Origin: Pirellulales bacterium
GTDB lineage: Bacteria; Planctomycetota; Planctomycetia; Pirellulales; Thermoguttaceae
Assembly: GCA_030642635.1 (NCBI GenBank)
Contig: DAOWNK010000136.1
Span: 1-8,411, forward strand
Reading direction: 5' to 3'
DNA: 8,411 nucleotides
Shown: positions 1-5,268 of the stretch, in pieces
How positions within the stretch are numbered: position 1 is the first letter of the stretch
How the letters are laid out: each line of letters opens with the position of its first letter
Position numbers and translations under genes: made by a program
The notes under the pieces: generated by a model
What the model was told of the DNA's origin: nothing
The model's input: only the letters and a program-made list of their open reading frames with translations
Databases searched by the model: none

Positions 1-5
1 CCACC

Positions 6-2204
6 ATGCACGAAGTCTCGTTGGCATTTTTCTGGCACCAGCACCAGCCGTACTACGGCGACGAGCTGGACGGTGAGATACCCATGCCCTGGGTTCGGCT
101 GCACGGGACGAAGGACTACTGGGGCATGGCCATGCTGCTGAAGGAAACGCCCGAGCTGCACGCCACAATCAACCTGGTCCCCAGCCTGCTCAGCCAGCTG
201 GCGGCCTACACCGACTCCGGCAGCGAAGACACGCACCTGCGCGTCTCCAGGTTGCCGGCCGACGGACTGGCCGAACAGGACGTGCATTACCTGCTGGATA
301 ACTTCTTTATGGTGCACGTGGACCGGATGATTCGGCCGCACCGCCGTTACCACGAATTGTACAAGAAGCGCGGCATGTCGATCGACTCGGCGGAACAGGC
401 GAGAAAACGGTTCAACAAAAAAGACATTATCGACTTGCAGTGCTGGTCGAACCTTGTCTGGATACATCCGCTGGCATTCGAGCGCGACAAGGAACTGGCC
501 GAGTTCCGCAAGAAAGGCAAGCACTGGACCGAGCAGGAGAAGCAATGGCTGCTGAAAAAGCAGATGGAACTGCTCTCAGAGGTGATCCCGCTGCACCGCG
601 AGCTACAGGATTGCGGCCAGGTGGAGTTGACCACCACGCCGTTTTATCATCCGATTATGCCGCTGCTGTGGGACAAGCGCCTGGCGCGCCGCGCCATGCC
701 CGACGTGACGCTGCCGAAACACCTGGAAGGCTACGCGGACGACGTTCGGCGACACGTCCGCCGCGCGGTGGAGTTCCACGAAAAAACTTTCGGTGCAAAA
801 CCGCGTGGCATGTGGCCCTCCGAAGGCTCGGTTTGTCAGGGGATCATTCCGGTAATAGCAGAGGCCGGAATACAATGGATCGCCACCGACGAAGAAATCC
901 TCTCACACTCGACCGACGGCTGGGTCTCGCGCGATGACAACGGGTTCCTGCGCAACCCGGAGATGCTCTATCGGCCGTGGCGCGTCGAAGAGCGGGGCAA
1001 ATCGTTGCAGATCGTCTTCCGCGACCACGCAATGAGCGACCAGATAGGGTTCCACTACCAGCGCTACAAGGCCGAAGACGCCGTGGACGACTTTATCGGC
1101 AAGATCGAGGCGATCGGCGCGGCCACGTCCGCCAGCGCCGAACGACACCCAACGCTGGTGAACATTATACTAGACGGTGAAAACTGCTGGGAATATTATC
1201 CCGGCAGCGGAGTCGATTTTCTTAGAACACTATATCGCCGAGTTGCAGAACATCCGAAAATCACGCCGGTGCGGGTGTGCGATTACCTCGATCGGTATCC
1301 GGGAACCGATAAGCTCGGGCACCTGTTTCCCGGCAGTTGGATTCAACACAACTTCGGCGTCTGGATAGGCCACCCGGAGTGCAACAGGGCGTGGGACTTG
1401 TTGCACCAGACCCGCTCACATCTTGCCGAACTCACACGGCGGAAGGCCAAGCCGGCCGGGCAACTCGACCGCGCATGGAACGAACTGGATATAGCCGAAG
1501 GCAGCGATTGGTTCTGGTGGTTCGGCGACGACCACTCCTGTGCACAAGACGGTCTGTTCGACCGGCTGTTTAGAAAACACCTGCAAAACGTCTACCTTAT
1601 CTTGGACGAGCAGCCGCCGGCCGAACTGGCGAAGCCGATCGACCGCGGCGGAGTACACCCGCGGCTGCATAGCGAACCGACCGGACTGCTGAACGTCAAG
1701 GTAGACGGCCGACGAACGTACTTCGAGTGGATGGGCGCCGGACACTACGTCAACCAGGGCGCCCGCGGCGCAATGGCCATGGCCGACAAAGGAATGATCT
1801 CCGACTTGTACTTCGGCTTCGATCTGAAACACCTGCTGATGCGTCTGGACGCCCGAGCCGGCACGTTCGGCGAACAGCTTGCCGAGGTGGACGTGCTCAG
1901 GGTGGTGTTCCTACAGCCGGAAGGGTTCGAGTTGCTCCTTACCAACCCGGCGTCAAAGCGGCCGACCGCAAAACTGTACCACAACGACGCCGTTGTGGCA
2001 AAATCACGCGTGGCGGCCGCGGCCGACGTGCTGTTGGAGCTTTCCGTACCGTTTCGCAGCCTCGCGGTGACGACCGACGAGCCGGTGCACTTTTATGTCG
2101 AGTTGCTCAAGGGCGATCAGCCGCTGGAGCGAATTCCGCACGAAGGCGTCATAGAAACCGCCGTCCCGTCGCCCGACTACGAGTTGATTATGTGGCAGGT
2201 GTAG
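6..2204 (+). CDS. Glycoside hydrolase family 57 protein (alpha-amylase/glucanotransferase type)
   Basis: A 732-residue protein of the GH57 retaining alpha-glucan enzymes, which cleave or rearrange alpha-1,4/1,6 glucans such as glycogen. The N-terminus carries the family's HQHQP signature (residues 11-15) straight after a beta-strand. GMWPSEGSV (from residue 268) places the likely nucleophile at Glu273. LDGENCWEYY places the likely acid/base Asp at 390, by analogy with amylopullulanase-type GH57 enzymes. A further family block, WFWWFGDDH, lies near residues 500-510. Residues from about 550 to the end form a beta-rich C-terminal domain finishing in MWQV. There is no signal peptide, so a cytoplasmic role in storage-polysaccharide turnover is likely. 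The start at base 6 fits the usual family N-terminus, but only five upstream bases are visible, so no ribosome binding site can be checked. Exact specificity (amylase, pullulanase, transferase) cannot be read from the sequence. Confidence 0.93.
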   Translation: MHEVSLAFFWHQHQPYYGDELDGEIPMPWVRLHGTKDYWGMAMLLKETPELHATINLVPSLLSQLAAYTDSGSEDTHLRVSRLPADGLAEQDVHYLLDNFFMVHVDRMIRPHRRYHELYKKRGMSIDSAEQARKRFNKKDIIDLQCWSNLVWIHPLAFERDKELAEFRKKGKHWTEQEKQWLLKKQMELLSEVIPLHRELQDCGQVELTTTPFYHPIMPLLWDKRLARRAMPDVTLPKHLEGYADDVRRHVRRAVEFHEKTFGAKPRGMWPSEGSVCQGIIPVIAEAGIQWIATDEEILSHSTDGWVSRDDNGFLRNPEMLYRPWRVEERGKSLQIVFRDHAMSDQIGFHYQRYKAEDAVDDFIGKIEAIGAATSASAERHPTLVNIILDGENCWEYYPGSGVDFLRTLYRRVAEHPKITPVRVCDYLDRYPGTDKLGHLFPGSWIQHNFGVWIGHPECNRAWDLLHQTRSHLAELTRRKAKPAGQLDRAWNELDIAEGSDWFWWFGDDHSCAQDGLFDRLFRKHLQNVYLILDEQPPAELAKPIDRGGVHPRLHSEPTGLLNVKVDGRRTYFEWMGAGHYVNQGARGAMAMADKGMISDLYFGFDLKHLLMRLDARAGTFGEQLAEVDVLRVVFLQPEGFELLLTNPASKRPTAKLYHNDAVVAKSRVAAAADVLLELSVPFRSLAVTTDEPVHFYVELLKGDQPLERIPHEGVIETAVPSPDYELIMWQV

Positions 2205-2218
2205 TCGTTCCATTTAGC

Positions 2219-2269
2219 CGCCGTGCTTGCACGGCGCGTCGAGAGCGAGCCGCCGGGTTTATCCCGGCG
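2219..2269. repeat. Tandem GC-rich hairpins after the GH57 gene
   Basis: Two stem-loops start 14 bases after the GH57 stop codon. The first has a 7-bp stem CGCCGTG/CACGGCG (2219-2225 and 2230-2236) closed by a CTTG tetraloop. The second has a perfect 7-bp stem CGCCGGG/CCCGGCG (2251-2257 and 2263-2269) with loop TTTAT. Neither is followed by a T-run, so an intrinsic terminator of standard form is not supported. They could slow transcription, protect the mRNA 3' end, or be a copy of a dispersed palindromic repeat family. Confidence 0.6.
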
Positions 2270-2347
2270 CGAACCAAGCGTGGTGACAAGCCCGCTGCTC
2301 GCCTAACTGTTTCGGAAAATCGTCGGTGTTGCGGAGCAACAGGAGGA

Positions 2348-2381
2348 TTGCAACGGTCGTTTGACTGTGGGATAATATCCC
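2348..2381 (+). promoter_or_regulatory. Candidate promoter with overlapping palindrome, upstream of the DUF cassette
   Basis: A -35-like TTGCAA (2348-2353) is separated by 17 bp from a -10-like GATAAT (2371-2376), which matches five of six consensus positions. The -10 sits inside the palindrome GGGATAATATCCC (2369-2381; 6-bp arms around a single A). A repressor binding there would block the promoter, which would fit an autoregulated two-gene cassette. An alternative reading is TTGACT (2361-2366), 15 bp, TATTGT (2382-2387). The leader to the first gene would be about 150 nt. This rests on motif reading only. Confidence 0.4.
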
Positions 2382-2536
2382 TATTGTGGACAGGAGTTAG
2401 GAACAGTTTTCGAGTGGCGATCCCTACTCTCCCACAAAATCAACACTTTACCAAATTTCCGTGATACCCTTCTCCCCAAACTGATCTTTGGCAAATTGCG
2501 TGTGCCGGACACAAAAAAATTCGCGGAGGACATTGC

Positions 2537-2983
2537 ATGACAACAATTGAATTAACCCAGTCTGAAGCAGACGCATTATTTGCGATGGAAAAAGACAGAG
2601 CAGATGATGAATGGCGCGACTTTCCCGGTTTGGGCGGTGTTTTGTGCATTCCACTTAAATCTGTTGACCATCGTGAAGAATTCATACTGGATATCACACG
2701 TAGCCGAATCAAACTGAGAAAAAACACTCTTCAAAACCGTGCTCGTACATTAGTTGTACTTGTAAGAATTGACCTTGGCGGCTCTCCACATCGCAATCCA
2801 GACAATGAAGAAATTCCATGCCCACACATTCATTATTACCGCGAAGGATTCGGCGATAAGTGGGCACAAACGTTGCCTGATTCTTTCACAACTCCTGACG
2901 ATGTGTGGAATACACTTCAGGAGTTTATGGATTACTGCAATATTTCTAAGAAACCGTATATTGAGCAGGGGATATTCACATGA
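2537..2983 (+). CDS. DUF6978-like protein, first gene of a two-gene accessory cassette
   Basis: A 148-residue soluble protein with no signal peptide or membrane segment. A good ribosome binding site, GGAGGA (2525-2530), lies six bases before the ATG and supports this start. I recognise it, from memory of the family pattern, as resembling DUF6978, a family often found beside DUF1828 proteins. An acidic N-terminal part (about residues 1-30) is followed by alternating strands and a central CPHIHYYREG segment (residues 95-104). His97 and His99 in that segment could bind metal or be structural. Aromatic residues and a helix close the C-terminus. The stop codon overlaps the start of the next gene (ATGA), so the two are translationally coupled and probably act together. 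The codons are AT-richer than in neighbouring housekeeping genes, suggesting transfer. The biochemical function is unknown; a role in phage defence, in a toxin-antitoxin pair or in a prophage remnant is only inference. Confidence 0.8.
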   Translation: MTTIELTQSEADALFAMEKDRADDEWRDFPGLGGVLCIPLKSVDHREEFILDITRSRIKLRKNTLQNRARTLVVLVRIDLGGSPHRNPDNEEIPCPHIHYYREGFGDKWAQTLPDSFTTPDDVWNTLQEFMDYCNISKKPYIEQGIFT

Positions 2984-3747
2984 AAGAGGAAATTCAAAAA
3001 CTGATTGATGAGTATACACGCTGGTTAAAGGACAAAACGGTTCTTAAACAGGTCAACAACCAATGGGTGGAGATTACTGCGCCGCATCTGGACCGGCATA
3101 ACGACTACCTTCAAATCTATGTAAAAAAGGACGGCAATGGCTATTTGCTAACAGATGACAGCTATATTATTAACGATTTAATCAGTTCAGGATGTTCATT
3201 GGAAAGTCCGAAACGTCAAGCATTGCTGAAAATGACTCTTGCCGGTTTTGGTGTTCAATTGGAAGACGATCAAATAATGGTTCATACCACGCCGGAAAAA
3301 TTCTCTTTGCGTAAACATAATATCATTCAGGCTATGCTGGCTGTAAATGATCTTTTCTACCTGGCATCGCCATATGTTTCCAGTCTGTTTTACGAAGATG
3401 TTGCCACGTGGCTGGACTTGGCGAATATTCGCTACACACCAAAAGTAAAATTTACCGGAAAGAGCGGCTACGATCACATGTTCAATTTTGTAATTCCGAA
3501 ATCACGTCAACAGCCGGAACGCATTGTTCAGGATGTTAACAATCCTAAAAAGGAAGCTGTAGAGGCGCTGGTGTTCAAATGGTTAGATACCAGGGAAACA
3601 CGAACACCCGAATCAAAACTCTATGCTTTCTTAAATGACTCAAATAGCAACGTTTCGCAGTCGGTTATAGATGCATTCCGAAATTATGAGGTGGAGCCGG
3701 TGCCGTGGTCCGAACGGGAAAACTCACGAAAGGCGCTGGCCGCATGA
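2980..3747 (+). CDS. DUF1828/DUF1829 domain protein, second gene of the accessory cassette
   Basis: A 255-residue soluble protein starting at the ATG that overlaps the previous stop codon (ATGA). A purine-rich stretch, AGGGG, lies a few bases upstream inside the preceding gene. The N-terminal half (about residues 20-125) has the DUF1828 look: a conserved LDRHNDYLQIYV segment, then YLLTDDSYIINDL. The C-terminal part (about 140-235) fits DUF1829, with FYEDVATWLD, an FNFVIPKS..QPERIVQ segment, VFKWLDTRE and a YAFLND-type strand. DUF1829 is known to occur together with DUF1828, and neither has an established activity. The acidic and charged positions in the second half would suit a nuclease-like alpha/beta fold, but I see no diagnostic catalytic motif and do not claim one. 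Base composition is clearly AT-richer than the flanking genes. Length and both halves appear intact, so the gene is probably functional. Confidence 0.82.
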   Translation: MKEEIQKLIDEYTRWLKDKTVLKQVNNQWVEITAPHLDRHNDYLQIYVKKDGNGYLLTDDSYIINDLISSGCSLESPKRQALLKMTLAGFGVQLEDDQIMVHTTPEKFSLRKHNIIQAMLAVNDLFYLASPYVSSLFYEDVATWLDLANIRYTPKVKFTGKSGYDHMFNFVIPKSRQQPERIVQDVNNPKKEAVEALVFKWLDTRETRTPESKLYAFLNDSNSNVSQSVIDAFRNYEVEPVPWSERENSRKALAA

Positions 3748-3774
3748 ACAAAATCACCGCAGAGGGAACGGGGA

Positions 3775-3833
3775 AAAAGGCAGCAGTTGCCAGCATTCCC
3801 AACCACGCCCTTCGTTCCTCAGGGCATGCCACC
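3775..3833. repeat. 59-bp dispersed repeat, copy 1
   Basis: This matches 5062-5120 at 54 of 59 positions in the same orientation. All five differences are transitions (3782, 3792, 3794, 3795, 3826). It contains a hairpin CACGCCC(T)...(A)GGGCATG (3804-3811 and 3821-3828) around a loop of about 9 nt. The single C/A mismatch in the stem becomes a U-G wobble if the minus strand is transcribed. It begins just 28 bases after the DUF1828 gene stop, so it also forms the right edge of the AT-rich cassette. I interpret it as a member of a dispersed palindromic repeat family. Confidence 0.85.
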
Positions 3834-3857
3834 ACTCCACTACTGCGATTTTGACGG

Positions 3858-3885
3858 TTGACAGGAATTTACGAACGGCTACAAT
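3858..3885 (+). promoter_or_regulatory. Near-consensus sigma70-type promoter
   Basis: A perfect -35 TTGACA (3858-3863), a 16-bp spacer and a -10 TACAAT (3880-3885, five of six consensus positions). Transcription would start near 3892, about 315 nt before the secreted-protein start codon. A second TTGAC- hexamer sits seven bases upstream (3851-3856). The promoter lies just outside the 59-bp repeat. Confidence 0.6.
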
Positions 3886-3893
3886 AGGGGCGT

Positions 3894-3939
3894 TGTGCCG
3901 GCAGTGGCTGTCGGCACACCGGGTTACGTGACCGGTCAC
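3894..3939. promoter_or_regulatory. Hairpin followed by a 12-bp palindrome in the leader
   Basis: The hairpin TGTGCCG/CGGCACA (3894-3900 and 3912-3918; 7-bp stem, 11-nt loop) begins where the transcript from the 3858-3885 promoter should start, so it would form a 5'-terminal stem-loop. Nine bases later comes the perfect palindrome GTGACCGGTCAC (3928-3939), the size and symmetry expected of a dimeric regulator's operator. An A-run follows directly. The palindrome centre lies about 47 bp upstream of the start expected from the TATAAT at 3969. No regulator can be named. Confidence 0.4.
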
Positions 3940-3968
3940 AAAAAACCGCAAACTTCGCCCGTGCCGAG

Positions 3969-3974
3969 TATAAT
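3969..3974 (+). promoter_or_regulatory. Second candidate -10 box (TATAAT) without a clear -35
   Basis: A perfect TATAAT hexamer in otherwise GC-rich sequence. The region 16-18 bp upstream has no TTGACA-like hexamer, so if it is used it may depend on an activator, for which the palindrome at 3928-3939 is a candidate site. It may also be a chance match. Confidence 0.3.
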
Positions 3975-4192
3975 TGGCCGATGATCAAGCGAATGGCCAC
4001 CCGATTACGTCGGCTGGTCCTGCCTTAATTTTCCCACCTTATTTGATTGCTGATTTCGGAACGGGAAGGAGCCGAACGGTCATCATTGTATCGTATCCGG
4101 CACCTGTCGTTTTATGCGTGGCAGCAAGGCACAACCGTCTTATGCTGCGCGGTCGGGTTCCGGTTTTTGCTGTCCGAGTTGGTTTTTATCAA

Positions 4193-4200
4193 AGGGAGGA
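4193..4200 (+). promoter_or_regulatory. Ribosome binding site fixing the secreted-protein start
   Basis: AGGGAGGA lies six bases before the ATG at 4207. It selects that codon over the in-frame ATG at 4114, which would add 31 residues with no export signal and would place this Shine-Dalgarno inside the gene. Confidence 0.8.
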
Positions 4201-4206
4201 AGTCCG

Positions 4207-4905
4207 ATGAAGAGTTACAAGAGAGTTATATGTTTGTGTATGGTTGCAATGCTGGGCATTGCGGTCGTGCGCACCCGAGCGGAAGGGGCGGATCCCTATG
4301 GCCGCCCGAAGGAAGGTTATCTCAAGGGTTGCGCCGAAATGGGCAAGGCGGCAGCGGCGTATGTAACGGCCCAGGCCGCGATGATCAAGGCCAAGGCCGA
4401 CGCCAATGCGTGCAACGCCAAGGCGATGGAAACCCTGGAGAAAACCCGTAGCCAAGCCCTGGACAACGACCTGAAAACTGCCAAAACGTTCTACGAGAAG
4501 CGGTCCCTGCACGAGACTTACCTGGTGCAAAGCGCACGCCCGCGCCCCACGCACCAGGACTTGATCCGTTACAGCAAGCAGTCATTGCCCGAGCGGCCGA
4601 CCAACTACCAGGTCGAACCGGTCCGGGGCAGGGTCTACTGGCCGGCAGTTTTGCAGGAGGAGCAATTCTCTGAGTACCGAGTCGAGCTTGACGGCCTGTT
4701 CGCCAAGCGCGCGACCACCGACGTTGTGGTGGACAGCGAGACCAGTCGGCAAATACAGGAAGTTGTGGAGCGGATGCAGGCCGAACTGTCCTCGTTGATA
4801 CGCCAGATCAGTCCGACGGAGTACCTGGCAGCCCGCAAGTTCATCGAAAGTCTGGCATTCGAGGCCAGATTTCCAAAGTGGATCGAAGGCGTGACCGCCA
4901 ACTGA
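4207..4905 (+). CDS. Small exported protein of unknown function, planctomycete-like
   Basis: A 232-residue protein with a clear Sec signal peptide: a basic start (KSYKR), a hydrophobic core of about residues 7-21, and a likely cleavage after Ala25 or Ala28. Cys9 and Cys11 lie inside the core and do not form a lipobox, so it is probably soluble or periplasmic rather than a lipoprotein. Residues about 36-100 are alanine-, lysine- and glutamate-rich and look like a long helix or coiled coil. The second half contains RGRVYWPAVLQ (Trp145) and an ELDGLFAKRA segment, a pattern I associate with uncharacterised secreted proteins of planctomycetes. The C-terminus is a further predicted helical region. 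It stands alone, with its own promoter region and ribosome binding site, between two direct copies of a 59-bp repeat. Function is unknown; a structural or envelope-binding role is only a guess. Confidence 0.82.
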   Translation: MKSYKRVICLCMVAMLGIAVVRTRAEGADPYGRPKEGYLKGCAEMGKAAAAYVTAQAAMIKAKADANACNAKAMETLEKTRSQALDNDLKTAKTFYEKRSLHETYLVQSARPRPTHQDLIRYSKQSLPERPTNYQVEPVRGRVYWPAVLQEEQFSEYRVELDGLFAKRATTDVVVDSETSRQIQEVVERMQAELSSLIRQISPTEYLAARKFIESLAFEARFPKWIEGVTAN

Positions 4906-4933
4906 CAACCGGTTCAGAATTCGGCAGTGTGGC

Positions 4934-4958
4934 ACGCCCAGAGCGTAGCGATGGGCGT
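4934..4958. repeat. Hairpin related to the 59-bp repeat, opposite orientation
   Basis: A perfect 7-bp inverted repeat ACGCCCA/TGGGCGT (4934-4940 and 4952-4958) with an 11-nt loop. Its 5' flank GTGGCACGCCC (4929-4939) is identical to the minus-strand sequence of the hairpin at 5091-5115. This suggests a shared repeat family in opposite orientation. The right arm runs into the 12-bp tandem array. Confidence 0.65.
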
Positions 4959-5026
4959 AGCGATGGGCGTAGCGATAAGCGTAGCGATAAGCGTAGCGAT
5001 GGGCGTAGCGATGGGCGTAGCGAAAC
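4943..5026. repeat. 12-bp tandem repeat array (AABBAA order)
   Basis: Six complete 12-bp units and one diverged seventh. Units 1, 2, 5 and 6 are GCGTAGCGATGG; units 3 and 4 are GCGTAGCGATAA; the seventh (5015-5026) decays to GCGTAGCGAAAC. The first unit overlaps the loop and right arm of the 4934-4958 hairpin, so the array probably grew from it by slippage. The array is likely variable in length between strains. Confidence 0.9.
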
Positions 5027-5061
5027 GTGGCGTATACGGGAACGCTCTCTCTCGGTGTGTC

Positions 5062-5120
5062 AAAAGGCGGCAGTTGCCGGTGTTCCCAACCACGCCCTTC
5101 GTTCCTCAGGGCGTGCCACC
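5062..5120. repeat. 59-bp dispersed repeat, copy 2
   Basis: A direct copy of 3775-3833, 1,287 bp downstream, with 54 of 59 identical positions. Its hairpin is perfect: CACGCCCT/AGGGCGTG (5091-5098 and 5108-5115) with a 9-nt loop. No target-site duplication, transposase or terminal repeats are visible, so it is not an insertion sequence in itself. It may be a REP-like or MITE-like element. Confidence 0.85.
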
Positions 5121-5181
5121 CGCCTCATCCCGCAACGATTTCCAGCAAACGCGTGGGTGCTTTTCCTCCGCCCTACACCCC

Positions 5182-5209
5182 TGGACAGCACGGCCGTTTC
5201 CTGTAGACT
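5182..5209 (+). promoter_or_regulatory. Candidate serC promoter
   Basis: TGGACA (5182-5187, five of six matches to the -35 consensus), a 16-bp spacer and TAGACT (5204-5209, four of six to the -10). The start would fall near 5216, giving a leader of about 53 nt before serC. The 16-bp spacing equals that of the promoter at 3858-3885. Confidence 0.45.
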
Positions 5210-5268
5210 TAGACGGAAAGTGACATTTTACGCATAGATTCTGTTTTCATCGAACCAGGAAGCAAAAA

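Larger units (their letters stand above)
2205..2536. other. Intergenic region between GH57 gene and DUF cassette
   Basis: No convincing gene lies here on either strand. The first part is GC-rich and holds two tandem hairpins (2219-2236, 2251-2269). A third small hairpin follows at 2327-2341 (TGTTGC, loop GGA, GCAACA). From about 2345 the sequence becomes AT-richer and contains a candidate promoter and palindrome. A short stretch at 2416-2436 resembles, on the minus strand, the 3' part of 5S rRNA, but no complete 5S gene is present. The composition change marks the left edge of the foreign-looking cassette somewhere between about 2270 and 2400. Confidence 0.7.
3748..4206. other. Long intergenic region upstream of the secreted-protein gene
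   Basis: These 459 bases hold no supported gene. In order they contain the 59-bp repeat (3775-3833), a strong promoter-like pair (3858-3885), a hairpin (3894-3918), a perfect 12-bp palindrome (3928-3939), a second consensus -10 box (3969-3974), then about 215 bases in which I see only scattered AT-rich patches and no clear element, and finally the ribosome binding site of the next gene. A transcript from the first promoter would have a leader of roughly 315 nt, long enough to hold a regulatory RNA. I recognise no known riboswitch class. Confidence 0.6.
4906..5268. other. Repeat-rich intergenic region between secreted-protein gene and serC
   Basis: These 363 bases hold no supported gene. They contain a hairpin and 12-bp tandem array (4934-5026), a second copy of the 59-bp repeat (5062-5120), about 60 bases without visible features, and the candidate serC promoter (5182-5209). 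The open frames crossing the region arise from the 12-bp array, whose length is divisible by three and so leaves several frames open. Confidence 0.7.

Noticed and set aside
1727..2464. 245-codon plus-strand frame overlapping the end of the GH57 gene
   Set aside because: An Arg/Gly-rich out-of-frame translation of GH57 that continues through the hairpins; no family resemblance or ribosome binding site.
4114..4206. Longer N-terminus for the secreted protein (start at 4114)
   Set aside because: It would bury the signal peptide internally and put the strong ribosome binding site inside the coding sequence; the start at 4207 explains both.
4943..5026. Possible CRISPR array
   Set aside because: Units are 12 bp and directly adjacent with no spacers, and no cas genes are present.
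3775..5120. Composite transposon bounded by the 59-bp repeats
   Set aside because: No transposase, terminal inverted repeats or target-site duplications are visible; only the direct repeats themselves are supported.
4878..5237. Open frames with RSDG or MGVA repeats across the 12-bp array
   Set aside because: The repeats follow from a 12-bp DNA array that keeps every frame open; no ribosome binding site, and the frames run on through the 59-bp repeat.
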